From positions 1,396,010-1,460,009 of the forward strand of contig NC_021692.1 of the NCBI RefSeq assembly GCF_000247815.1: a DNA stretch of 64,000 bases, written 5' to 3'. The translations under genes were made by a program, and so were the position numbers. The DNA is from Ficedula albicollis. Lineage: Eukaryota; Chordata; Aves; Passeriformes; Muscicapidae. Numbering within the stretch: the stretch's first letter is position 1; the number at the start of each line of letters is the position of its first letter. Shown here in pieces: positions 26,001 to 37,511 of the stretch. Under the pieces are notes generated by a model, which ran no database searches, was not told the origin of the DNA, and was given only the letters and a program-made list of their open reading frames with translations.

Positions 26001-29000
26001 ACCTGCACCATTTAAGGCTCATTAAGTGAAGTATAGCAGTTTAATTTGGCTCATCTGGGCTTAAAAAATTAAACCTAATCCTGACACCTCCAACAGTCTT
26101 TTTATTTCCAGCCTCTGACAGGTGTGTGGGGAGATGCTGAAGCTCTCTTTGGGAATGGCTGCATTTTATCTACTGGCCATGGAGGCTGGGGATGGGATGA
26201 GGGTGGAGAACACACTCAGACCAAAAGCTCCTAAATGAATTTATCTGACCTGGTTCCTGGATCAGCCACCAGGATGTCATCTTTGAGCAGCGTGAGGGCA
26301 TCCTGCGTGCTGCCCTTCCAGAGCAGGCTGGTGGATCGCAGCCTCCTGGGCAGACCTGTGCCATGGGAAAGAGAGAAATCATGGGAATGATGGCTCTGGG
26401 GAAGAGAGAACAAAGGCAGGATTCAGTGGCAACATGGAAGCACCAGCGGTGGACACGAGACACAGCAAGGACATGGCATCAAGTCATGGACTCCTGACTC
26501 TGGGTTACCCCTGTCCTACCTCAACATCGACTCTGGGCTGCTGCATCTCAGTGAAAACACCTCGATGGGTGATGGAAATTATCCCCAAGTGTGGTGTGGA
26601 AGAGAGGGGCAAACGAGGTGTTGGGAAATCCCTGTATTTCCTTGACTACAAAAGTGTGTCATAGCCCCTTTTAACAGGATTTTCTTCTTTAGGCTTCACC
26701 ACAGATGGCCTAAACTTCTCTGGACAACTCCAGACACTCCAAAAGTATTTTTATCTTCCTCCTCATCTTTAGCAAGTGTTATTTAGGATTTCTGAATATA
26801 GAAAAAAAAACAAAGTTCTTTCCACTTTTAATTATTCCGCATTTCTACATGCAGAAAATATCTAAGTCCTTTTCACTTTTCATTCCTCACTGAACATGGA
26901 TTCTCTAAAATTTTTTGGTCAGTACTTTTTGAATCACCTCAGCTCCTCTGCACAGGCTCTATGGTTTGCCCAGGCCAGGACTTGGATCACTTTTGGAATG
27001 GAATCCTTGCTGCCATTTGCAACTTGCTTTGATGTGGAGGTTTGGGAGGAAATTGGGAAATGTATGTTTCTGACAGAAAAGCAACTCACAATCGTGTGCT
27101 CAGTGACCATGTCTTAATCATGGATTCACTAAGGTTGGAAAAGCCCTCCAAGATCACGGACCCAACCAATAACCCAGCACTCTCATGTCCACCACTAACC
27201 CATGTCCCCAAGTGCCACTTAACACGTTTTTTGAGCACCTCCCAGGATGGCGACTCCACCACTTCCCTGAGCAATCTTTACAACCCTTCCCCTGAGAATT
27301 TGTTCCCTAATATCTGATCTAAGCCTCCCTTTGTGCAGCTTGAGGCCTTCTTGTCCTGCATCCTGGCAAAGCTGAATGAGGCCCCATTCTTTTTTGTGGC
27401 ACCAACACTTGTTTTTCTGAGCAGGCCTGGACTTGGCATTTGAGATGGGGTGGGAGCGCTGCTTCTGCCCCTGCTCTGGGGTTATTTGTGCAGCTGCATG
27501 ACCAGATAAGACATGCACTGACATCTTCCAGGGACAATGGGCTCCTTCATTGTGTACTTGCCCTGATGGCAGCAAAGAAAACGTTGAAGCAGTGAGAGAG
27601 TTCAGTTCTGTGACAGCAGTGCAGTGTCTCCTTGAGGTTCATTGGAAATGATAAACCAGAGCACAAAATAATCCAGAGTCATTGATTTCTACCTCATGGG
27701 CTGCTAATTGAAGTGACAAGCACGCTGTTAATAATTTACAATTGCATCCCATCCTGTCATTAGTGTGGATTTGAAAATCACGGTTTTAACAAGCTGGAGC
27801 TTCCCTCCAGCAATGGGCCCATTGAGTGCTAAGGAGAAAAACCTTTGGAATTACTCTTGTAATATGCAATGGAGAGACCAGATAATGAGGCTCTATTACA
27901 GATCAGTTTCCACTGGAAGAATTTAGATGAAACCCACATTACAATATGTCATGCAGTGGCTTTGATCCCAGTGCTAAGCAGAATTTTTTCCTTTTTGTGG
28001 TTTGACACACAGCAAACGGAAAGTGGAACTGGAACATTCCTTTGATTTGCAGTTGGGATTTTGAAACTGTGCATCTCCTTCTGCTGAGTTGTCAGGGTCT
28101 AAGGGTTGGTGTGTCCCATGGGGGTGCTCTGGGAAATTTGGGCCACATTCTAAAATCCAAAAATACACAGGAGCATAAAAGGAGCTGAGCAGGGGCACAA
28201 ATCCTGGCACAGTGATGGAAGCAATGAAAGGACCACACATTACCAGCAATTATGACCAGGTACCCTTTTGACTTATGCTCCTCACAACATTTCTGGGGTG
28301 CACTTCACACCTCCCTGGGCAGCAGGAGCAGTCAGAGCAGCTTCAGGTGCCCATGAGAGTCAGAGGGGACCAGGCAGAATTGGTGCCCCTGAAGACAACG
28401 TCAGGCTGGATAGAGCCACACCTGGTCTGCAGGGAGAGGGGCTGGGCAGAGATGTGGCCACTGGCCACTTTGGGTTTATAATCTGTTTCTTTCCAGGTTT
28501 CAGTATAATTCCATTTTGGGGAGCCCTCATTTTCATATTGGCTTGCTTCAAATGATGCTGTACCCCATCCTGAGGTCCTACAAGTTGCAGGCAAGCTATT
28601 TTGATTTTACGACCTAATTTTAGGGCACTTATTCCAAAATGGAAAAATGAAAATGTTACAGAGATTAACCAAAATACCACTCATGATATCAGCACAGTCT
28701 CTTTGGCTGTTTTGTAATCTCTCAGCCAAGTATTAGCAGCTTTGTTTCTGAGAAAGTTTAAAGTTCTTAGTCCTGTGAGCTCCTTCTCTCTTCATATACA
28801 AGTTCCTCCATTCTTAAGGAGAAAGTTTAAAGTTCTTAGTCCTGTGAGCTCCTTCTGTCTTAATATACAAGTTCCTCCATTCTTAACGTAGCAGCAGATT
28901 AACACTTCTCTGACAGCAAATGCCAAGCTATTAATAGCTCAGGAATCCTGGATCAGGAACCACACTGACAGCTAAATTTAGCTCAGCAATCAAGGTCTTT

Positions 29001-30126
29001 CTATTCAAAGCAAAGAGATTTGACCCTCAACTCTACATCTCAGAAAAATGAGAGCGCTCTGGAGTAGAAGACGCTGTTGTGCAATTGGAGGCTGATTTCA
29101 GGTCATGGTATTGAAGAGAAGGGAATCTGTGCTCACCTAAAAGGGATCTGTGCTCACCTATCAGGGGAAAAAACCTCCTCATCCCAGCCCCTTTCCTGGC
29201 AGGTGTGCTGGACAAGAATTTGCTTTGAGCATCCTGTGAAGTTGCTGACACCCTGCTTCCAAGAGCCCTGCCTGATCCCTGGCAGGTGCACAGTGCAGGG
29301 TCCAGACTGGGAAAAAAGCCCCCCAGCAGCTTTTTTATTCCTGGAATATGGTCTGCTCTGTCTGTGGAGTCTTTCCAGGGCAGAGGGGCCCAGGGACACT
29401 CGGGGAGCTGCCTTACCTGAGAGCTGACTGGCCATTCTGCGCAGGGTCACCGGGGATGGCTTCAGTGGCATCGAGCCTTTTTCCAAAAAAACCAGCCCAT
29501 CTCCTGTGTATCTCTGCTCCGAGTCCTTGAGCCTCCCCAGGGGGTTCTTAATAACAAAGTTCTGGGCGTAACGCTCCAATGGGTCGTCAAGGGATGTGAC
29601 TTTTCCTTCCTCCCACATCTTGTACAGCATAATGGTGGGGAAGATCTTGGAGACGCTGGCAATTCTGTTAGGGAAGAAACATTTGGAGAAATTCAGCATT
29701 AAGAAGCCCATGAATCAAAAGGAAAGAAGAGATCACTGTAATTTTACGTGACACATTTGCTTATTCCAGAGGGAATGGCTAAAATACAGGTAGGAAGCTT
29801 GAATTAATATTTTAAAATCTGAATCTTTATAGACTGCAACATAAGCTCTGTCAGTCCCCAGCAGTGCAGTGGGCTGCTGATCCCTCTATTCACTTGGCAT
29901 TCATGAAACGACATAAATTGTAAATTACTGGTGAGCAAATACCACAAAAACTCTCAAGTAGTTTATCGGAATTTTAAGGTTAAAAAATCACAGAATCGTT
30001 TAGGTTGTGAAAGACCTTTAAGGTCATTGAGTTGGACCATTTACCCAGCAGTACCAAAGTGTCCCTAAATGCCAGTTTTGCACAGTTTCCAGGCCCATCC
30101 AGGCCGTCCCTGTGGCGCAATCGGTC

Positions 30127-30162
<36 letters not shown>

Positions 30163-33100
30163 GAGCCCACCCGGGGACGTGGACCCGACTCCTGGCCCAT
30201 GCTGGGGGGCTGGAACCAGACCTTGAGTGTCCCTTCCAGCCCAAATTATTCAATGGTTCTGAATGAAAAATAGCACGAGGTCATTTTACCATTATACAGA
30301 TAGGGAAGAAACAGATAATCAGCTGCTGAAACTGTCAAAAATTGTTCATTCCGAGGACAAAACTTTATAGTCAGAGTGCAGCCCATGTTTCTTAGATAGC
30401 ACAGTTACAATTCACTGAAAATTGATTTTTAGAGGAAGGAAGTGTTGCCTTAGTCTTTTTTGGTTTTTAGCACACATTAAGAGCTTGATTCTGTCTAAAC
30501 CTAAAAAATAACAGCCAGTATGAGTTTTGAGTTTGACTTCACTGGGATGATGAATAGGCTTATGGGTCTACTTTATGTGTTCTGTAGATATTCATCCCCA
30601 ATGTCAGTTTTTCCCAAACCGGCATTTATTATTATTTTTTGAATCCTGTGACACTGTCTCCTCTCTGCTCTCCAAATCTGTTCCAGCTCTTGGTCTTCAG
30701 GTTTGTGCCCTGGCCATGAAGCCATTTCCATGTAAGGAGTAGTATGTTTTCAGGTTCTTTAGGGTCACTGCAATTTAAAATATTGCCAGAATTAAATGAA
30801 AAAACACATAAATAAATCCAAAGTAACTCAGCAAGCCACCAGCATGTAACAATCTGGGAATTTGCTTTGTCTCAAAGAGTTCCAGCATAAGCCAGCAGAG
30901 TTTCCTGCAGTTTGTGACAGCATGTCCATTGGCAGAGATCAGCTCTCTGTAGGTGTGTATGCCCTTTCCTGGCTGTCTCACCTGGCCAGGGGTCTCACCT
31001 GTAGATGGTGTATTCATTGGGCAGCCCTGAGGCGGGGTCAGAGCCGTTCTTCTTGCCCAGGTTGCCCGTCCAGAGCACGGTGTCGTTGTAGATGACGATG
31101 GCTGACATGGCCGGCAGCCCCGAGCTGTGCATCCTCTGCCGCAGCATCTGATCCACCTGGGGAGGGAGGGAGACCATCAGCTCCCAAAGGAAGGGTCCAA
31201 CAGAAGGCCCAGACAGTCAGAGCAATGCTGCAGTATTTCCTCAGAGCACGTGGAGCCTGCCAGAAGTTCAGGCAGTGCTAAAATGTCAGATCCTTCTCAT
31301 ACTGAGGATTTAATGACAGTGTACCACACCCTCTTCCAGCGAGATGCAAGTCTTCTTGTCCTTCCCCTGAGTTATGTACAAACATCTTTTTAATTTTTAA
31401 ACAGAGGTGTGAGGAAAGCCAGCAAAGAAAGAAAATAAGGAACTGGCATTGGCTGATGAATTGGAACCAGAGAATTACCTGAGCCAGGTATCTCCAGGAC
31501 ATGAGGGCTGCCTAATAGTGGAGCAGATGCCAAGAGCTGTTATTTTTTGCTGGTGGAAGCTCACCAGATCTTCTGATGGACAACTGATGATGTCTGTCCA
31601 TCCCAGCTCACCCTCTGGGCAAGAGAACTGCTCACTGAAGGAGTTTTGCACATCCATTTCTAGGTTTGCTGTTCTCCCACAACTCCCCACCTCCTTCCCC
31701 AGGGATGGTCAGTGGCAAAATCCTCCATGTCCCTTGTACCCCTGGAGAAAAGCAGCCAGGAGCTGTGTGTCCCTCTGGTCCCCCCTCCCCACAGACCTTC
31801 TCCAGTGCTTCCTTCAGGATGGGCAGGGGGTGCTCCAGTGGGACAGGCTCGGGATAGCGGGGACACATCTGCACAGCTTCTGACCTCGCTTCCATCACGG
31901 ATGGATCTGCAAAACAGTTTGGGGTGACACGGGTGACTTCCACAGACACAGGGACGAGCTTGAGCCTCACCCGGCAGCCACCACAAGCTTTCTTGCTTGT
32001 GCTGGCCTAAGGGACCTTTCTGCATAGGGAAGGGACAGCACTGAATTATTCCTGTCTGATGTAAAACAGGGCTGGCAGGGCTGTTATTGCTTATTCCAGC
32101 ATGGGATGGACACTGGATGTACTTCAGCTAACCCTGCAGCATGGGAGAGTAAAGAGCTGGGGCTGCAGAAGACTCTGGGGTGCCTGGTTTAGCCTCCCTG
32201 GAAGGACCTGCCCATGTCTAGAGGAAAATCTGAGCTGGGGTTCAGGAGAACAGTGACAAGGGGTCATTCCTTGTGCATCATAACCTCAGAAATGGGGCCA
32301 GGAGCGACCTGTGAGGGACACTTGAAATCCAGCACTAACACTAGGTAGGTTCCACACCCACTCCATTAGCTGCATCCTCCATATCCCACAGACAGCTTAA
32401 ATTTCTGTGGCCAGCAAAGATCTTCAAACTCAGAGAGATGGGAACTCCCTTACTTGAAGGCAGTATTTTCCTAGCTGATCCCAAGGTGTTCATAAATACA
32501 TACATAAATACATAAATACATACATAAATACAGCTACCCTGCTCTCTCAGCTGAGGACAAAAAAATGCCATTCTCTTGCTTACCAGGTGAGCATGAAGCA
32601 TCAGAAATAGGGATGAGGAGAGAAATGGCACTAGGAAATCTTGGAGATGGACAGGGATGGATACACACAGCCTACAGGCAGCCTGGTACTCTGAGATAAA
32701 AATGTGTGGTTTGAAACCTTTTCAGACCTTGGTCTCTGAATACATCTGGTACCTTCACCGTGGATTTTATGCCACCTTTCAGCTACTTAAAACGCTGATT
32801 CACTGACACTGTGTGTATTTAATCCTTGTGCATGCAGTGCTTTGAGTGGATCAGTTGAGTTTTCTATAATCAACAGAGGAGGCCAAGGAGATGCTCCAAG
32901 GGCTGGAGCCCCTCTGAAGCCAGGCTGGGAGAGATGGGGGTGCTCACCTGGAGAAGAGAAGGTTCCAGAGAGACCTCAGAGCCCCTTCCAGGGACTAAAG
33001 GGGCTCCAGGAGAGCTGGAGAGGGACTGGGGACAAGGGATGGAGGGACAGCACACAGGGAATGGCTTCACTGCCACAGGACAGGGTTGGATGGAATATTT

Positions 33101-33848
33101 GGAATAAATTCCTGGCTGTGAGGCTGGTGAGGCCCTGGCACAGGGTGCCCAGAGCAGCTGTGGCTGTCCCTGGATCCCTGGCAGTGCCCAAGGCCAGGCT
33201 GGACAGGGCTGGGAGCAACCTGGGATAGTGGAAGGAGTCCCTGCCCATGGTAGGGGTGGAACAGAATGGGCTTTAAGGTCCCTCCAGCACAAACCATTCT
33301 ATGATTCTGTGATTCCATGAGTTCTAGTGTGAAGCTGGGGCCTTTAAGCCAGGGCAAAGATTTGGGGAATAAAAAAGAAAGCAAACCCTGAAGCTGAAGC
33401 ACATGGTAAGGTATAAAAAATCCCTGTTTCTAAACTAAAGTAACTAACTGGAAAAACTGGAATAACAACAGGAAAAAAAAAAAAAAAAGAATCTAAAATA
33501 AAATGCCTCCTTAGCAGTTTTCCAAATCTAGGCCAGACTGATGGAGCTGCCTTCGACACCAGCAGAGTGACCTGGTGCCTCCATCAACCCAGCCCTCACC
33601 TCCTCTGTGGCCTTGCTTTACTGCTCTCTGGGGAAGTCTGTGATTGGGGAAGTGCTCTTTGGGGAGACATGGGAAGAAAGCTTTTACTAATCTTCCAAAT
33701 CTGTGTGCCATACCGCGAGCAAGGTTAAAACCCTCTACTCACTGGGCTCCGCCTTGGGGAGGCTGTACTGCCACAGGAAGCAGCCGGTCATGGCCACGGA
33801 CAGCAGGAAGAGGAAGAGAACCAAAAAGTGGATCCACTTCACCTCCAT
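21991..33848 (-). CDS. LACTBL1: LACTBL1, beta-lactamase-like protein 1 (six coding exons, frame broken by a poly-C tract)
   Basis: Coding exons are 33848-33743, 31906-31797, 31156-30999, 29664-29417, 26355-26250 and 23031-21991. All introns begin GT and end AG, and the phases (1, 0, 2, 1, 2) join without a stop. The protein is about 570 residues. Residues 6-26 form one hydrophobic segment, a probable signal anchor. The serine beta-lactamase/penicillin-binding fold follows, with SVSK at 128-131 (SxxK, nucleophile S128) and YSN at 246-248 (YxN). A later KDG lies where bacterial class C enzymes carry K/H-T-G. The last ~130 residues form a C-terminal domain after a proline-rich linker. The family is the vertebrate relative of bacterial AmpC-like hydrolases and of mitochondrial LACTB; its substrate is not known to me. 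A run of 51 C in the last exon shifts the frame, which I attribute to assembly error. No AATAAA follows the stop within 500 bp; a CATAAA variant lies at 21728-21723. A gene versus pseudogene call depends on that tract. Confidence 0.9.
22802..22852. other. 51-bp poly-C tract inside LACTBL1 exon 6
   Basis: Pure C between CTGCCGCAGAAGC and TGCCGTAGAAGCCC, two near-identical flanks. On the coding strand it would add 17 glycines and shift the frame. Confidence 0.9.
23160..23285 (+). repeat. GTAAGAGA-rich purine repeat in intron 5
   Basis: Irregular units of GTAAGAGA, GAGAGTAA and similar follow TTTGTAGTTTATTATAAGGG. This could be the 5' part of an ERV LTR, which I cannot bound. Confidence 0.6.
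23537..24368 (+). repeat. Exact 101-bp direct duplicates bracketing 630 bp
   Basis: 23537-23637 and 24268-24368 are identical over 101 bases (TGACTGTTTTCAGCC... to ...CTATTTCCTT). Between them lie the 195-bp duplicate and ~420 bp of unique sequence. Confidence 0.95.
23653..23847 (+). repeat. 195-bp duplicate, copy 2, in LACTBL1 intron 5
   Basis: Nearly identical to 20376-20570; both copies are in the same orientation. The CR1 part stops abruptly at 23847. Confidence 0.95.
25690..25845 (+). mobile_element. CR1 3' fragment in LACTBL1 intron 5
   Basis: GTGTCCAAGGCCAGATTGGA to TGATCTTTAAGGTCCCTTCC and ATTCTATGATTCCATGA. Confidence 0.93.
26250..26355 (-). CDS. LACTBL1: LACTBL1 coding exon 5
   Basis: The acceptor is CATGGCACAG and the donor ACCAG|GTCAGA, a weaker donor but in the required phase (1 in, 2 out). 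The peptide GLPRRLRSTSLLWKGS then TQDALTLLKDDILVADPGT fits between the exon 4 helix and the YSN motif of exon 6. It reads in frame with both neighbours with no stop. Confidence 0.85.
27117..27360 (-). mobile_element. CR1 fragment in LACTBL1 intron 4
   Basis: ATGGATTCACTAAGGTTGGA, ACCCATGTCCCCAAGTGCCA, GATGGCGACTCCACCACTTC. Confidence 0.92.
28751..28888 (+). repeat. 69-bp tandem duplication in LACTBL1 intron 4
   Basis: AGAAAGTTTAAAGTTCTTAG begins at 28751 and 28820, each copy ending TCCTCCATTCTTAA. About three differences. Confidence 0.94.
29417..29664 (-). CDS. LACTBL1: LACTBL1 coding exon 4: SxxK active-site exon
   Basis: The acceptor is CCCTAACAG and the donor TCAG|GTAAGG. The joined codon AG|A gives Arg125, followed at once by IASVSKIFPT, so S128-V-S-K131 is the catalytic SxxK tetrad. 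Next comes a typical MLYKMWEEGKVTSLDDPLERY helix/loop, then NPLGRLKDSEQRY and LKPSPVTLRRMASQLSG, matching the family's pattern of an 'I-T-I-R-x-L-L-x-H-T-S-G'-like segment. The nucleophile and lysine are intact. Confidence 0.92.
29991..30105 (-). mobile_element. CR1 fragment cut by the tRNA/CR1 element
   Basis: TCACAGAATCGTTTAGGTTG, GACCTTTAAGGTCATTGAGT, GTGTCCCTAAATGCC, ending at the first base of the tRNA. Confidence 0.85.
30106..30179 (+). tRNA. tRNA-Asn (anticodon GTT), possibly the head of a SINE
   Basis: The 74 bases fold as a full cloverleaf. The acceptor stem GTCCCTG pairs with CGGGGAC (one T-G wobble). The A box is TGGCGCAATCGG. The anticodon stem TTCGG/CCGAA carries GTT at 30140-30142. 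The B box is GGTTCGAGCCC, and the discriminator is G. It matches the vertebrate tRNA-Asn sequence almost throughout. No TTTT terminator lies within 100 bases downstream. The 3' side runs directly into a CR1 tail, so it may be a SINE head rather than a stand-alone tRNA gene. Confidence 0.85.
30106..30262 (+). mobile_element. tRNA-Asn/CR1-tail composite, SINE-like
   Basis: The tRNA-Asn body is followed by a ~28-bp linker and then by a CR1 3' end in the same orientation (GGGGGGCTGGAACCAGACC, CCCTTCCAGCCCAAATTATT, TTCTGA). A tRNA head plus LINE tail is the architecture of the CR1-mobilised passerine SINEs. The element cuts into a minus-orientation CR1 at its 5' side. No target duplication is visible, as is usual for CR1-type insertion. 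The alternative is a tRNA gene that happens to abut a CR1 fragment. Confidence 0.55.
30999..31156 (-). CDS. LACTBL1: LACTBL1 coding exon 3: start of the hydrolase domain
   Basis: The acceptor is CCTCCCCAG and the donor ATCTACAG|GTGAGA, leaving phase 2. The peptide runs from VDQMLRQRM through LPAMSAIVIYND to NEYTIY. This is the usual N-terminal layout of the beta-lactamase family: a helix, then a strand pair (AIVIYNDTVLWTGNLG) ahead of the SxxK helix. Intron 3 follows and contains the tRNA-Asn/CR1 element on the opposite strand. Confidence 0.88.
31797..31906 (-). CDS. LACTBL1: LACTBL1 coding exon 2
   Basis: The acceptor TTTTGCAG precedes 31906 and the donor GAGAAG|GTCTGT follows 31797. The 110 bases plus one carried base make 37 codons, ending in phase 0. 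The peptide is acidic and proline-rich (MCPRYPEPVPLEHPLP) and ends in a short helix-like stretch, ILKEALEK. It links the membrane anchor to the hydrolase domain. Confidence 0.85.
32490..32531 (+). repeat. Microsatellite of CATAAATA/CATA units
   Basis: Alternating CATAAATA and CATA, in LACTBL1 upstream of exon 2 (intron 1). Confidence 0.9.
32895..33322 (+). mobile_element. CR1, ~430 bp, in LACTBL1 intron 1
   Basis: GCTCACCTGGAGAAGAGAAG, GGACAGCACACAGGGAATGG, CACAGGGTGCCCAGAGCAGC, AACCTGGGATAGTGGAAGGA, ending TCTATGATTCTGTGATTCC. Confidence 0.93.
33743..33848 (-). CDS. LACTBL1: LACTBL1 coding exon 1: start codon and membrane anchor
   Basis: The ATG at 33848 opens a peptide starting MEVKW, followed by about 20 hydrophobic residues ending in CFLW: a type II signal anchor or uncleaved signal. 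The donor is A|GTGAGT, leaving one base (phase 1). The frame stays open upstream to a good acceptor (pyrimidine tract then CAG) after 33888, so the true first exon may lie further upstream and the start could be earlier. I chose 33848 because it directly precedes the anchor. Confidence 0.8.
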
Positions 33849-33997
33849 GGCAGTGAGCTTGAGGATGCTCCGGCTGCAGGGTGCCTGCTGGGAGTGAAAA
33901 ATGAATGGGAGAGAGGGAGAAAACACCTCTGTGTGTGTCAGCTCTGAGTAGCCCTGTGCTGGAGAACAAAGCTGCTGCAGGGACAGGACTCACCTGC

Positions 33998-34966
<969 letters not shown>

Positions 34967-34974
34967 TCTGGTCT

Positions 34975-35053
34975 GCTGGAAGCGTCCCTGCCCATGGCAG
35001 GGGGTGGAATAGGATGAGCTTTAAGGTCTCCAAACCAAACTATTCTGGGATAA
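34975..35053 (+). mobile_element. Short CR1 3' fragment
   Basis: GTCCCTGCCCATGGCAGGGG, GATGAGCTTTAAGGTCTCC, directly after the LTR. Confidence 0.85.
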
Positions 35054-37511
35054 TTTCAGTACCATTGCTGCACCAGGGCAGGGCAGACCAGCCTCCGTTG
35101 GGGTAACTGGAACCAGAAATGCTTTCCTGGCTTTCACTGAGCTCTCTGAGATATTAATTCTTCTCCCCTAGTTGGTTCTTGCAGAGCACTAACCACTTCT
35201 TTTGCCTTCTCTCCCTGCAGGTGAAGCTCATCATCCCAGCCTGGCAGGAGTCTCAGAAACAGCTCTCACTTCCTCCCTTCTCAACCACCATGACTTTTTC
35301 CTGGATATCTTTCCAGCCCTTTTTCCAGAGTCCAGCATCTGTTCATGGCAGCCACCAGCCAGACCATCTGAGCAGATCCAGCTTTTCTAGATGAATGATG
35401 GAATTTTTCACTCTGTGCTGCCCTTACCCTTCTCTGTTGTGCCTGTAAATTCCGTTCTATCACGTACCATCTGTAAGCTTGGCATTTACAGATGCCATGT
35501 TTTGGGAAACTGCCTGATATTTGAGTGTGTGCAGCTCTCACAACACTGGAGACCATCCAGGTTGGTGAGAGAACCAGATCAATGTTGAAGAAAAACAAGG
35601 AACAGATGACAAATGAGGAGGTGCCTGAGCCTGAGCTGTGCTCCTTCACTGCCTGCAGGAGGTCAGGAGGGTGCTTTTGAAAGTTTGGCAATTAATGTTA
35701 TAAAACATATGGCCTGCCATTTGCATCCAATATGCTCCACATTCCTAAGCTGTTTCAGGTTGTCTGGACTCACTTGTAGGATAGACAGATTGAAATATTC
35801 CCTTCAGATTTCCACACAGCCTTCCCCCCCCCCACCCCCCTGTTTTTGAGATACAGGGTAGTTCATGCAAAAGCTTCTGCAAATCATCTGAGCCTTGTCA
35901 CTCACAGCCAGGGAATCTGCAGAGCCTCTCCCAGACTCACACATGTTTCTGTGGATCCAGCTGGGTTTTCCAGCCTTCACTGGAACTCTGGGTTGCAGTT
36001 CCACTTTCTGCATAATAACACTATAACAATGACAATATATCATAATTTTTCCTGAAGGCCTTCAGCCTAGTCAGGCATTCCTATAGGAATTCTGAAAGCA
36101 GCTTATGCCAGGTTCTTCCATAACACAATTAAAATTAAAGGATGGCTTAAGACTGTGCAGGTGCCTGCAGACCCAGTCACACCTGAGCACTCCAGGTCCA
36201 TATTCCAGCCTGTGACATGTTTCTAAATAGGGGAATGCCATCCTGACACCAATCCCATTTTTCTTTGGCTGTACCAACCTCCTTCAGGGCCTTAGCAGGT
36301 AGGAGATTCCATCACTCAAGGAAAAGCCTGTGCTGAGATTTCTTTAATCCCCTCAGGCTGGCAGGGCTCAGTGTGTGTTCAGGGATGCCACCTGAGCTGT
36401 TTTCCTGCAGTCAGGAGAGGGACAAGGCTCTCTGCCCTGGAGTGCTCATGGGGCAACTTCCTTGGATTTAGTCCCATCCTAATAACATTGACTCCACCAA
36501 TTTTCAGTTCCTCCACCCATTTTTCTGCCTCTTTCCTTGTTTCACTGAGAAGCCCTGATTCCTGAGTCAAGAACAAGGTGAGAATTCTGTTTTCTGGTGT
36601 ATTCCTCACCTCATGGACTCCAACTCCCTGGGCACCCACTGAGGACACAAAGATACCAACTTTGAGCTCATCTTTTAGTCCAAACTCCCCTTTACTGCAG
36701 GTGGACCATGAATGCTCTGAATGGCTCTTTTTCCTTCTCTGCCCTGTGATCCAGTGGGAATGCAAAGAAACCCTGGCAATACCATGGACTAGAGATATGG
36801 ATCTCTCCTTTATTGATGCAACACCAGATACCTGAAAGTGTGAGAAATATTCATCCACTCCAGGAGATGCTCTACCCTCCCAGCTACCTTTCAGGGAAAA
36901 CACCACTTTTTCTGCACCTGGGAGACTGTCAGGCAAGCAGATGGATACATCCCTACAAACACTCATCACAATTCCCACTCCAGGACCTGTCTGCTCTCAC
37001 CTTCCTCTGCTTTCCCCCTCACTCCGTGTCTCTGTGACTGTCACTGCTCACAGCACAGACACAGCAAGGCAGGGGGAGGGGGACATTGAGCCCTTAAACA
37101 CATGCAAATGAATGCAAACACATGCAGGAATGAATGCACGAAGCTTCCCATGGGGACAGCTTAGCAGTAGGATACATTTTTTTCCCCCCTTGAGCTTTGG
37201 AAAATTAGGATGGAGAGAAAAATTGGGGATTCCCCATGGACCACCCAGGTTACTGTCCTGCCCCAGCAGGTCAAGGCACATCTCAGCAGGGATTAGGGAG
37301 AGCCAGAAACACCCCCAGCCCCTCACATACCACCTCCAGGAGCTGCCTCAGTCCCAAACGCTGTTGTCCCTCGTCCAGGCGTGTGGGCACCTCAACAAAC
37401 CCATCCTGGTCAGCCTGAGCCCCGGGCAGGGGGGAGCAGGATGCCTCAGCATCCTCCAGAGGCAGCTCTGTGTCACGGGCAGGTGCTGCTCTGTCACTGC
37501 CTGGAGCACTG
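35054..37511. other. LACTBL1 upstream region, no recognised feature
   Basis: No exon, CpG-dense promoter or known repeat seen, apart from a short natural C-rich run at 35824-35840. Confidence 0.6.

Noticed and set aside
21991..33848. Bacterial beta-lactamase or contaminant
   Set aside because: The SxxK/YxN protein is split into six exons with proper splice sites among bird repeats, so it is a vertebrate gene.
35824..35840. Another artefactual poly-C tract
   Set aside because: Short and interrupted by A (C10-A-C6); consistent with natural sequence.
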